A stretch of DNA of 6,362 nucleotides from an uncultured Clostridia bacterium (GCA_948433815.1 CAOJDZ010000044.1:1-6362); one strand, 5' to 3'. Positions 1 through 5,963 are shown, numbered from the stretch's first letter. Notes: generated by a model from the letters alone, not told the origin. Translations and numbers: made by a program.

Positions 1-602
1 TGTAAAACTATTCTTTGAGATACTAATAAATTTAAAGTATTAAAATTAATATCAGCACTCTCTTCAACCTTAACTGCTGAATTTTCACTTGTAGCATTTC
101 TAATTAAAAAATATTCTTTTACTTTTTCTTTATCCTTTTTATTATTACCAGTATTAAAATCAAAATCTACATTACCACTATCTTCACTATCAATTATTTG
201 TCTTCTAACAGCAGAAATAACACCACTTATACCTAAAATAGTAAATAAAACAGAAATAACATAATCTCCAATTAATGCTCTTATAAATTCTGAATTTGAA
301 TATAAAAGATTCAAGTTAGCAATACTGATAGTTCCTGAATTTTTAACAATTAATAAACATGGAATAATAACAAGTGTTGATAAAGTTATAGATAATAAAG
401 AAACTATAACCAAAATAATAGGCAATTTTCTATCAACTTTACCATGAAATAATTGATATCCTTTTAATGCTCCCATCGCTATAATAACTGCTAAAATTGA
501 ATAAATCATATTAGCATAAACATAAACAAGTATCCATGGAATACTAGCAACTATACCTCCAAGTAAGGCACCTAATATTCCTTTAAAATAACCTTTTTCC
601 AT
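1..602 (-). CDS. Conserved hypothetical four-helix membrane protein (3' end outside window)
   Basis: An open frame starts at the ATG at 602-600 and stays open for 200 codons to the window edge, so the C-terminus is missing. A GAGGAAG ribosome site lies about 7 bases upstream, supporting this start. The N-terminus (MEKGYFKGILGALLGG) leads into a Gly/Ala-rich helix at about residues 8-28. Further hydrophobic helices lie at about 32-50, 60-86 and 110-132. A charged, Asn/Asp/Lys-rich segment (about 136-165) then precedes a soluble region, so four membrane segments followed by a cytoplasmic tail is the likely topology. The motif IPWILVYVY plus a GYQLFHGK-like loop resembles uncharacterised Firmicutes membrane proteins that I recall but cannot name. 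It follows the yvcK-like gene by 54 bases on the same strand and may be cotranscribed with it or use the weak promoter between them. Function is unknown. Confidence 0.8.
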   Translation of the reverse strand, partial: MEKGYFKGILGALLGGIVASIPWILVYVYANMIYSILAVIIAMGALKGYQLFHGKVDRKLPIILVIVSLLSITLSTLVIIPCLLIVKNSGTISIANLNLLYSNSEFIRALIGDYVISVLFTILGISGVISAVRRQIIDSEDSGNVDFDFNTGNNKKDKEKVKEYFLIRNATSENSAVKVEESADINFNTLNLLVSQRIVL

Positions 603-610
603 AATCACAC

Positions 611-617
611 TTCCTCA
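611..617 (-). promoter_or_regulatory. Ribosome binding site of the membrane-protein gene
   Basis: GAGGAAG sits about 8 bases before the ATG at 602-600. It marks the start of a partial gene that has no stop codon in the window and supports the frame being real. Confidence 0.6.
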
Positions 618-622
618 AATTA

Positions 623-651
623 ATTATCTCAATTAAAATATAATTTGAAAA
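623..651 (-). promoter_or_regulatory. Possible internal promoter before the membrane-protein gene
   Basis: A -35-like TTTTCA (651-646) and a -10-like GATAAT (628-623, preceded by TTGA) are separated by exactly 17 bases in the 54-base gap after the yvcK-like gene. The match is 4/6 and 5/6 to sigma-A consensus. Such AT-rich spacers give chance matches, so this is only a candidate second start site inside an otherwise continuous operon. Confidence 0.3.
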
Positions 652-656
652 CTACA

Positions 657-1598
657 TTATTTAAGTAACAATGTAAAAATACTAAGTGCTAATTTAAGTG
701 AATCATGTCTAACCATACCATTTTCTAAAAGAAAATAATTATCTTCTATTACTATTACATCTTTTAAATTTTCATAATCAACCAAAACTTGTTCTTTTTG
801 TTCTTCATTTTGATATTTTTTAAGAATCTCTTCATTTATTCTATTATTATTAACTACTACATAACTTAATTTTTTATCTCCTAAATAAAAATTTAATAGA
901 TTAACATGGTCACTTACACTAAAACCATCTGTTTCTCCTGGCTGAGTCATCATATTAGAAACGTACATAACTTTAGCGTTAGATTCATCTATTGCTTTTA
1001 TTACTTCGCTATTTATTAAATTAGGAATTATACTTGTATAAATACTTCCCATACTTAAAATAATTAAATCTGCGTCTTTTATTGCTTTTATAGCATCTGG
1101 TGTTATCTTAGGTTCTTCTTTATAAAAAATTTTCTTAATCTTTTTATTACATAAAGTTATTTCACATTCCCCTTCAACAGTACTTCCATCTTCCATTTCA
1201 CCCATTAGAACTACATCATCTTCAGTTAAAGGAACAACTTTACCTTTTAAATTAAATACTTTAGACAAAGCTTCTATTCCATCACTTAAATTTCCAGTTA
1301 TTTCATTAGCCGCGGTTAAAATAAGATTTCCAACAGTATGTCCATTCAAATCACTTGAAGTTTCAAACCTATAATTAAATAATTTTTCAACTAAAGGTTC
1401 TGTCTCAGATAAAGAAATAATAACCCTTCTTATATCTCCTACTGCTGGTGTATGAAATTCATTCCTAAGTCTCCCAGTACTTTTACCATTATCAGATACT
1501 GATACAATTGCTGTTATATCCAAAGGAAACCTTTTTAAACCAGTTAAAAGAACAGAAAGTCCTGTTCCTCCACCTAAAACTACTACTTTTTTATTCAT
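657..1598 (-). CDS. yvcK: YvcK/GlmR family UDP-sugar-binding regulator (CofD-like fold)
   Basis: This 313-residue protein has the full YvcK/CofD-like signature. GGGTGLS lies at residues 9-15 (nucleotide-binding loop), DNGKSTGRLR at 36-45, GDIRRVI at 54-60, NGHTVGNL at 85-92, SMGSIYTSIIPNL at 182-194 and MTQPGETDGFSVSDHV at 217-232. In B. subtilis the family member binds UDP-GlcNAc, is needed on gluconeogenic carbon sources, and stimulates GlmS to feed peptidoglycan precursor synthesis; it is cytosolic. I take the ATG at 1598 as start rather than the GTG at 1607, because the ribosome site AGGTGG (1609-1604) overlaps that GTG and stands 5 bases before the ATG. The usual partners rapZ/yvcJ and whiA are not beside it: a VanY-like gene ends 15 bases upstream and a membrane-protein gene follows. 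The usual DDGGSSG loop reads DNGKSTG here. The family assignment is firm; the role in this organism is inferred. Confidence 0.93.
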   Translation of the reverse strand: MNKKVVVLGGGTGLSVLLTGLKRFPLDITAIVSVSDNGKSTGRLRNEFHTPAVGDIRRVIISLSETEPLVEKLFNYRFETSSDLNGHTVGNLILTAANEITGNLSDGIEALSKVFNLKGKVVPLTEDDVVLMGEMEDGSTVEGECEITLCNKKIKKIFYKEEPKITPDAIKAIKDADLIILSMGSIYTSIIPNLINSEVIKAIDESNAKVMYVSNMMTQPGETDGFSVSDHVNLLNFYLGDKKLSYVVVNNNRINEEILKKYQNEEQKEQVLVDYENLKDVIVIEDNYFLLENGMVRHDSLKLALSIFTLLLK

Positions 1599-1603
1599 TA
1601 AAA

Positions 1604-1609
1604 CCACCT
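1604..1609 (-). promoter_or_regulatory. Ribosome binding site that fixes the yvcK start
   Basis: AGGTGG lies 5 bases upstream of the ATG at 1598-1596 and physically contains the alternative GTG start (1607-1605). Initiation at the ATG is therefore much more likely than at the GTG. Confidence 0.7.
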
Positions 1610-1613
1610 ATAA

Positions 1614-2567
1614 TTATTTATTAACATAATATTCATAATATTCATCAAAAGTTATACCTTCATTATGAATTTTAGTTGCAGCGTCAACTCCAACAAAACG
1701 AAGTCTCCAATTATCTGTACTAAATCCTGTAATTTCGCTTGTCCCTTCAGGATATCTAAGTATAAAACCAAATCTATGACAATTATTGATCAACCAAGAT
1801 TGTATTTCACTTTCTTCAACATTATCCTCTTTTGTATCATATATACCTAACACAATACTAAGCCCAGTTTGATATTCAGAATGTCCAGGACGAGCAGCCT
1901 GTCTATCAGCAACACTTGCCCCACTTGAATTTTGAATACCTTTATACGCTTCTTCTTGGTCAGCATAACTCCTATATCCTTGTGAAACTAACATAGTATA
2001 TCCTGAACTTTTAGCAGAATCTAACATATCAGTTAAATAATCATACATAACTTTACTAACTTTTTTACCTTTATAAGCATAAGTTTCAGAGACTGTTATT
2101 AAATCTTCAGGCTCATAATTTTCGTTTAAGCCATAAAACTTATTAACAAGCATAAGTTCACCCTTTGAAGTATCAGTTTCTTCTATCTTAGAATACCATT
2201 CAGTATCAGCCCTACTATTAACAATTGACACAACCTTTGTCGCTTCAGTACTAGGATTACTACTAGCATAATCTAAATATCTCTCTAAATTATCATAAAT
2301 AAAATACTTTTCTTTTAAAAATTTAGTTAAATTCTTCTTATACTTAGATGAAATAATTTTCTCTACTTGCTCTTTATTTAAAGATTTAGTAATAACTTTA
2401 ATTTCATTATCAGTATACCCTACTTCACTAAGTCTAAATTCACTAGTCTTTCTCATCTTAGCATCACTTATATATCCACTAATAACAAAAACTAATGTTA
2501 ATATAATAACTAACACAATCACACAGAAAATACCTAACCTTTTTACATTCAATTTTCTATTTACCAT
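1614..2567 (-). CDS. Membrane-anchored VanY/DacB-like protein lacking all zinc ligands (probable pseudoenzyme)
   Basis: This 317-residue protein has a basic N-terminus and one membrane segment at about 11-31, so residues after 32 should lie outside the membrane. The segment containing KEKYFIYDNLERYL (85-98) and DTSKGELMLVNKFY (132-145) matches the N-terminal part common to Firmicutes VanY-type D-alanyl-D-alanine carboxypeptidases. The catalytic fold follows: GYRSYADQ (197-204, with the substrate-binding-type Arg199), ARPGHSEYQTGLSIVLG (225-241), FGFILRYPEG (266-275) and STDNWRLRFVG (283-293). In active enzymes the motifs read SEHQTGLAxD and EPWH. Here the ligand His is Tyr232, the ligand Asp is Val239, the second His is Arg288 and the catalytic Glu is Asp285. 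Peptidase activity is therefore unlikely, although the scaffold and length are intact and there is no frameshift. Start support: AAGGTG 5 bases before the ATG. It is the first gene of a unit with yvcK. I infer a peptidoglycan-binding or regulatory role. Confidence 0.88.
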   Translation of the reverse strand: MVNRKLNVKRLGIFCVIVLVIILTLVFVISGYISDAKMRKTSEFRLSEVGYTDNEIKVITKSLNKEQVEKIISSKYKKNLTKFLKEKYFIYDNLERYLDYASSNPSTEATKVVSIVNSRADTEWYSKIEETDTSKGELMLVNKFYGLNENYEPEDLITVSETYAYKGKKVSKVMYDYLTDMLDSAKSSGYTMLVSQGYRSYADQEEAYKGIQNSSGASVADRQAARPGHSEYQTGLSIVLGIYDTKEDNVEESEIQSWLINNCHRFGFILRYPEGTSEITGFSTDNWRLRFVGVDAATKIHNEGITFDEYYEYYVNK

Positions 2568-2570
2568 ATC

Positions 2571-2578
2571 TTCACCTT
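2571..2578 (-). promoter_or_regulatory. Ribosome binding site of the VanY-like gene
   Basis: AAGGTG(A) stands about 5 bases before the ATG at 2567-2565, a near-ideal Shine-Dalgarno arrangement that supports the chosen start. Confidence 0.6.
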
Positions 2579-2584
2579 AAATAT

Positions 2585-2613
2585 ATTATAACCAATATTT
2601 GCTAATTCTACAA
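2585..2613 (-). promoter_or_regulatory. Probable sigma-A promoter of the vanY-like/yvcK unit
   Basis: A perfect -10 TATAAT (2590-2585) is preceded by TTGTAG (2613-2608) with a 17-base spacer; the -35 matches consensus only in TTG. Transcription would begin near 2578, leaving a very short leader that holds just the ribosome site. It lies between the terminator of the upstream repair gene and the VanY-like start, which is the expected place for a new transcription unit. Confidence 0.55.
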
Positions 2614-2638
2614 CATTATTAGAAAATCACCTTTACAG

Positions 2639-2670
2639 AAAAAAAGACAAAATTTTCAACATTTAGTCTT
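2639..2670 (-). terminator. Intrinsic terminator overlapping the end of the alkD-like gene
   Basis: Read on the minus strand, AAGACTAAAT (2670-2661) pairs with ATTTTGTCTT (2653-2644) over 9 of 10 positions, with one T-T mismatch and a 7-base loop, followed by five T (2643-2639). The 5' arm lies within the last codons of the repair gene, and the TGA stop is in the loop. The stem has only two G-C pairs, so termination may be partial. Confidence 0.5.
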
Positions 2671-3372
2671 CAATTCTCTTAATCTTTCCTTATCTAATAA
2701 ACTTACTCTATAAGAATCATTTACTTTAGATATAGTCTTTCTAAGAATAAAATCATTTAATTTATTAGTTTTAATAAAATTATATGTCTCACTTGTAAAT
2801 TTTACATAACATTCACAAAGTAACCAAGAAATAGCCATATTAACATAGTAGTCATCTGTATCACAAGATTTAACATATTTAAATATTTGATCTAAGTACT
2901 CTAAACTTACATAAAAATTTAAAAGTATTACAAAACCAAATCTTTTACTAAACTCTAAATTACTACTAATTAATACCTTTACTAAATCTAAACCTAATTC
3001 TTTATTTTTACTTATTATCTTAAAACCATTTATAACAGTATCACAAATAGCCCAATTATCTACCTTTAAAACATACTTTAAAAGTCTACTCTTAAATTCA
3101 TTATAATCTTCAATATATGATAAAATTAATCCTTCTAATAATACTACTTCATAATATTCATCATTAAACAAATCCAAAAGAGGCTTAAAATCAGTTTTAC
3201 TAATTTGTTTAGCTAACTTTCTTAAAATAGGAATTCTAATACCAAGTATTTCATACTTAGTAGTTATTAACTTTAAATTAAAAAATTTATACTTTTCTTC
3301 TTTAATACTTACTAAATAATTAATTAATTCCTTATAGGTTTCTTTATTCCATTTTATATTTTTGCCTATCAT
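2656..3372 (-). CDS. AlkD-like DNA alkylation repair protein (HEAT-repeat glycosylase family)
   Basis: This 238-residue, all-helical, soluble protein has the order and spacing of the AlkD family, which excises cationic alkylated purines (3-methyladenine, 7-methylguanine) without flipping the base. GIRIPILRKLAKQI (44-57) is the N-terminal family motif. VDNWAICDT (104-112) gives Trp107 and Asp111, FSKRFGFVILL (141-151) gives Arg144, and YYVNMAISWLL (175-185) gives Trp183. These align with the catalytic-cleft Trp/Asp/Arg/Trp of Bacillus cereus AlkD (W109, D113, R148, W187). The length fits the family. The ATG follows the proS stop codon after a single base, and I see no ribosome site at proper distance (the nearest G-run is about 14 bases away and inside proS), so translation probably depends on ribosomes finishing proS. 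The gene should therefore share T-box control. It ends in TGA within a terminator hairpin. Whether it is AlkD sensu stricto or a sister subfamily cannot be told by eye. Confidence 0.85.
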   Translation of the reverse strand: MIGKNIKWNKETYKELINYLVSIKEEKYKFFNLKLITTKYEILGIRIPILRKLAKQISKTDFKPLLDLFNDEYYEVVLLEGLILSYIEDYNEFKSRLLKYVLKVDNWAICDTVINGFKIISKNKELGLDLVKVLISSNLEFSKRFGFVILLNFYVSLEYLDQIFKYVKSCDTDDYYVNMAISWLLCECYVKFTSETYNFIKTNKLNDFILRKTISKVNDSYRVSLLDKERLRELKTKC

Positions 3373-3373
3373 T

Positions 3374-4801
3374 TTAATATTGAATACCCCATACTACTAA
3401 TTTAGACGCATCTTTTCCACATACAGCGCATTTACCATCTAAACATTTTTCATTTTCTAAAATACATCTAGATTTAATACCTTTTATTTCTTTTAATTTT
3501 AATTCACATTCTTCGCTGCCACACCAATCCGCCTTTATAAATCCTGGTGTAGAATTAATTATTCTTTCAAAATCCTCTAGTGAATGTGCTTCAAATGTTA
3601 GTTCATCTCTTCTTTTCTTAGCGCGCTCATACATATCTTTTTGAATAGTTTCAAGTAAATCACTTGTATAATTAACTATATCTAAGTTATCTATATTAAC
3701 ACTTATTTTTTCACGTGTATCACGCCTTACAAACATAAGAGTTCCATTTTCTAAATCTCTTTCTCCTATTTCAATTCTAACTGGAATTCCATTAACTTCC
3801 GCTTCAGCAAACTTAAACCCTGGAGACTTAAGAGTATCATCTATATAAGCACTAATATTAGCATTATTTAATTCTTCCATATATTTTTTTGAAAGTTCTA
3901 AAACTTTTTCACTATTTCCAATTGGAATAATAACTACTTGTTTAGGCGCTATTCTAGGAGGTAACACAAGGCCATAATCGTCGCTGTGAACCATAATAAG
4001 ACCACCAATCATTCTTGTAGTAGCTCCCCAAGAAGTTTGATAAACATACTCTTCTTTATTTTCTTTATTAGTAAATTTAACATCATATGCTTTAGAAAAC
4101 TTTTGACCAAAATAATGAGAAGTTCCAGATTGTAAAGCAACACCATTATACATAAGCGCTTCATTAGTTAATGTAAACTCAGCACCAGCAAATTTTTCCT
4201 TTTCTGTTTTTAACCCTGTTATAGAAGGTATAGCCAAAATTTCATGATGAAACCAAACATACACATCCATCATTCTTTTTGTTTCATTTATTGCTTCTTC
4301 TTCTGTAGCATGTATAGTATGTCCTTCCTGCCATAAGAATTCTCTACTTCTTAAAAATGGTCTTGTTTCTTTTTCCCATCTAAGAACATTACACCACTGA
4401 TTGTAAAGCATTGGTAAATCACGATGAGACTTTACATGAGATGCATAATAATCACAAAATAAAGTTTCACTTGTAGGTCTTATACAAAGTCTTTCATCCA
4501 ACACCTTACTTCCACCCGAAGTAACCCAAGCAACCTCAGGAGCAAACCCTTCTACAAGTTCACTTTCTTTATTTAATAACCCTTCAGGAATAAGAAGTGG
4601 CATTTGAACATTAACATGACCTAATTCCTTAAATTTCTTATCTAAAATACTTTGCATTTTCTCCCAAATAGCATAACCATTTGGTTCAATAGCAATACAT
4701 CCTTTTACAGAAGTATAATCAGCTAACTTAGCAGCCTTAACAACATCAGTATACCATTTAGCAAAATCTTCTGTCTTACTTGTAATAGCATTATTTTTCA
4801 T
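3374..4801 (-). CDS. proS: Prolyl-tRNA synthetase, eukaryote/archaea-type short form
   Basis: This 475-residue class II synthetase attaches proline to tRNA-Pro in the cytosol. The N-terminus (TSKTEDFAKWYTDVVKAAKL) and overall plan match the short ProRS also found in mycoplasmas, clostridia and Thermus. Class II motifs are visible: motif 1 around 40-72, RPTSET at 108-113, motif 2 with Arg141 and RSREFLWQEGHT (151-162), and motif 3 at 267-286 including the closing Arg283. The anticodon-binding domain starts near 288. The C-terminal domain carries Cys427, Cys432, Cys458 and Cys461 as the likely zinc site, and ends in Tyr475 as in this subgroup, where the terminal carboxylate reaches the active site. 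Motifs 2 and 3 are about 100 residues apart, so the INS editing domain of the usual bacterial ProRS is absent. GAGGAG about 9 bases upstream supports the start. A proline T-box leader precedes it and an alkD-like gene follows with a 1-base gap. Confidence 0.97.
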   Translation of the reverse strand: MKNNAITSKTEDFAKWYTDVVKAAKLADYTSVKGCIAIEPNGYAIWEKMQSILDKKFKELGHVNVQMPLLIPEGLLNKESELVEGFAPEVAWVTSGGSKVLDERLCIRPTSETLFCDYYASHVKSHRDLPMLYNQWCNVLRWEKETRPFLRSREFLWQEGHTIHATEEEAINETKRMMDVYVWFHHEILAIPSITGLKTEKEKFAGAEFTLTNEALMYNGVALQSGTSHYFGQKFSKAYDVKFTNKENKEEYVYQTSWGATTRMIGGLIMVHSDDYGLVLPPRIAPKQVVIIPIGNSEKVLELSKKYMEELNNANISAYIDDTLKSPGFKFAEAEVNGIPVRIEIGERDLENGTLMFVRRDTREKISVNIDNLDIVNYTSDLLETIQKDMYERAKKRRDELTFEAHSLEDFERIINSTPGFIKADWCGSEECELKLKEIKGIKSRCILENEKCLDGKCAVCGKDASKLVVWGIQY

Positions 4802-4810
4802 TATTTCACT

Positions 4811-4816
4811 CTCCTC
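4811..4816 (-). promoter_or_regulatory. Ribosome binding site of proS
   Basis: GAGGAG lies about 9 bases before the ATG and just downstream of the T-box terminator U-tract, so it is transcribed only when the leader reads through. Confidence 0.7.
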
Positions 4817-4821
4817 AAAAT

Positions 4822-4864
4822 AAAAAGACGATACCTAAGGAGCGAATAAACTCGCGGTACCATC
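4822..4864 (-). terminator. T-box attenuator terminator
   Basis: GATGGTACC (4864-4856) pairs with GGTATCGTC (4835-4827) over nine positions (two G-U wobbles), enclosing the antiterminator inner hairpin, followed by TTTTT (4826-4822). The 5' arm is the T-box sequence itself, so terminator and antiterminator exclude each other. Confidence 0.9.
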
Positions 4865-4867
4865 CTT
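4837..4867 (-). promoter_or_regulatory. T-box antiterminator helix
   Basis: AAGGA (4867-4863) pairs with TCCTT (4841-4837). The 7-base bulge TGGTACC then leads to the inner hairpin GCGA/TCGC. The UGGU of the bulge would bind the free ACCA of uncharged tRNA-Pro, stabilising this form over the overlapping terminator. Confidence 0.9.
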
Positions 4868-5031
4868 TATTTTACTTAATTACATAACGGCTTATAACCG
4901 GAAATACTTTTAATATTTCATTCAGAAGGTAGGAAAATCCATATAAATTATTAGTTTACACCAACCACTAACTCTCTACAAATTTAATAATAAATCTATT
5001 CCTTCGTCATCAATTTAATATTTGTACATTA

Positions 5032-5060
5032 ATTCTAACATTAAATTTTATTCATTGCAA
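5032..5060 (-). promoter_or_regulatory. Promoter of the T-box-proS-alkD unit
   Basis: TTGCAA (5060-5055) and TAGAAT (5037-5032) are 17 bases apart, and the -10 is preceded by TGT, giving an extended -10. Predicted start near 5025 falls about 14 bases before the base of T-box stem I, which is the normal arrangement. The -35 lies just after the stop codon of the upstream gene. Confidence 0.65.
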
Positions 5061-5067
5061 GCAACTT

Positions 5068-5877
5068 TTATGCTGCCTTTTTTAAACTAAACACATAATC
5101 TTTAAAATCTTTCTTTAAAGGAGTTATCATAATACTAGAAATTTCATCACAATTAAATCCATTATTAACAAACTCATTAACAGATACTTCATTTTCTGTC
5201 CATGCATAATGTGCCTGAATTACTCCAGATGATCTAAGTAATTTTAAATATTTTTTTAAAAACTCTTTATATGATCTAACATCCATATTAAGATATAAAA
5301 ATATATTAGAAAAAAGCATTATATCAAAACTATCATTTAAAAATAAATATAAATCATTTAATGATAAATTATGAATTTTAGGATAATGTTTTTTTCTTAA
5401 AATTTCTTGTAAAATATAATAATTTTCTCTATCAAAATAAGGAACTACCCTATTAGAATTATAATTAATTGGAGAAGAATTTAAAGAAACTGGAAATATT
5501 AAACTTGATAATTTTCTTCCATTTAATAATATATAATCAAAAAAACTTCTTACACTCATTGGTAACTCATTTTTTATTTTGTTATATAAACTTATATCAT
5601 CAAGTTTACTCTCTACAAAAAATCTTTTAAATTCTTCATAAGATAAAGTTCTTATTGAAAAAAATTTCAAAGCAAATAGGTAATTTACAGTAGAATTTAT
5701 ATCAAATAATTGAATATTTCTAGCACCAAAAAGTAAACTAGAAAAATATTGGTCTCCACTCCCAACAACACTTAAAACATCTTTATCTTTAAAATCGTAA
5801 ATTCTAGAATATTCCATTAAATTTTCATTAGTAAAATGATAAACTCTTCCAAACTCATAAACTTTCTTATAATTCAT
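5068..5877 (-). CDS. Predicted SAM-binding Rossmann-fold protein, DUF3419-like
   Basis: A 269-residue soluble protein with a class I SAM-binding signature: DKDVLSVVGSGDQYFSSLLFG (31-51) is the glycine-containing motif I, and NIQLFDIN (54-61) supplies the acidic residue after strand 2. FDIMLFSNIFLYL (184-196) resembles the strand-4 motif IV region, and SSGVIQAHY (216-224) the strand-5 region. The GSGDQ loop followed by FDIN is what I recall of DUF3419 proteins, which are related to the BtaA 3-amino-3-carboxypropyl transferase of betaine-lipid synthesis; most members are uncharacterised. The substrate cannot be named here. The middle (85-180) is rich in Phe, Tyr, Leu and Asn with no recognised motif. 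The ATG at 5877 has GAGGGA close upstream. The gene stands alone between the tRNA terminator and the proS promoter, in the same orientation. A plain methyltransferase is the alternative reading. Confidence 0.75.
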   Translation of the reverse strand: MNYKKVYEFGRVYHFTNENLMEYSRIYDFKDKDVLSVVGSGDQYFSSLLFGARNIQLFDINSTVNYLFALKFFSIRTLSYEEFKRFFVESKLDDISLYNKIKNELPMSVRSFFDYILLNGRKLSSLIFPVSLNSSPINYNSNRVVPYFDRENYYILQEILRKKHYPKIHNLSLNDLYLFLNDSFDIMLFSNIFLYLNMDVRSYKEFLKKYLKLLRSSGVIQAHYAWTENEVSVNEFVNNGFNCDEISSIMITPLKKDFKDYVFSLKKAA

Positions 5878-5899
5878 ACTTCCCTCAAAAATTTAATAT

Positions 5900-5908
5900 A
5901 TTGTAACA
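5900..5908 (-). promoter_or_regulatory. Extended -10 promoter of the DUF3419-like gene
   Basis: TGTTACAAT (5908-5900) is a good extended -10 element. The -35 position 17 bases away (about 5928-5923) is only TTTTAA and falls in the U-tract of the tRNA terminator. The leader would be about 15 bases and holds the ribosome site GAGGGA. Confidence 0.55.
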
Positions 5909-5923
5909 TACAAATTTAAAAAT

Positions 5924-5951
5924 TAAAATAAAAAAACTTCTAAATAGAAGT
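5924..5951 (-). terminator. Intrinsic terminator of the tRNA cluster
   Basis: On the minus strand ACTTCT (5951-5946) and AGAAGT (5941-5936) form a perfect hairpin with a 4-base loop, directly followed by six T and then ATTTTAA. It begins 12 bases after the CCA of tRNA-Arg. No T-tract exists on the other strand, so it acts in the minus direction only. Confidence 0.85.
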
Positions 5952-5963
5952 AATATATATAAA

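Larger units (their letters stand above)
4822..5013 (-). promoter_or_regulatory. T-box riboswitch, proline-specific, transcription-attenuating
   Basis: The minus strand holds a full T-box leader that senses uncharged tRNA-Pro and allows proS transcription when proline charging is low. Stem I begins GATGACGAAGG (5011-5001), whose GAAGG pairs with CCTTC (4929-4925). The distal part shows AGAGAG and TGGTTGGTG elements typical of stem I. Just before the closing arm, CCT (4933-4931) followed by A forms the specifier, a Pro codon. Two small hairpins follow: GAAATA/TATTTC, then CGG/CCG, whose loop ATAA could pair with a following TTAT as a IIA/B-like pseudoknot (inference). The conserved T-box GGATGGTACCGCG ends the sensor (about 4865-4853). 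Its UGGU matches the ACCA end of tRNA-Pro. Confidence 0.95.

Noticed and set aside
1599..1607. Three-codon N-terminal extension of yvcK from a GTG start
   Set aside because: The ribosome site AGGTGG overlaps this GTG and is correctly spaced only for the ATG at 1598.
1665..1850. A 61-codon plus-strand open frame
   Set aside because: It is fully inside the VanY-like gene on the other strand, has no ribosome site and shows no domain; it is a shadow frame.
1614..2567. Calling the VanY-like gene a pseudogene
   Set aside because: The frame is full length, has a good ribosome site and promoter, and keeps its fold motifs; only the metal-site residues changed, which fits a pseudoenzyme better than a decaying gene.
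2656..2658. Possible UGA-as-tryptophan code (Mollicutes code 4)
   Set aside because: The long genes use TGG for Trp (ten in proS), no gene has in-frame TGA, and the alkD-like TGA is at the family's usual end and lies in a terminator hairpin.
4856..4861. GGTACC and TTGCAA palindromes as operator sites
   Set aside because: GGTACC is the core of the T-box motif, and TTGCAA (5055-5060) serves as a -35 match. Neither is repeated as an operator would be.
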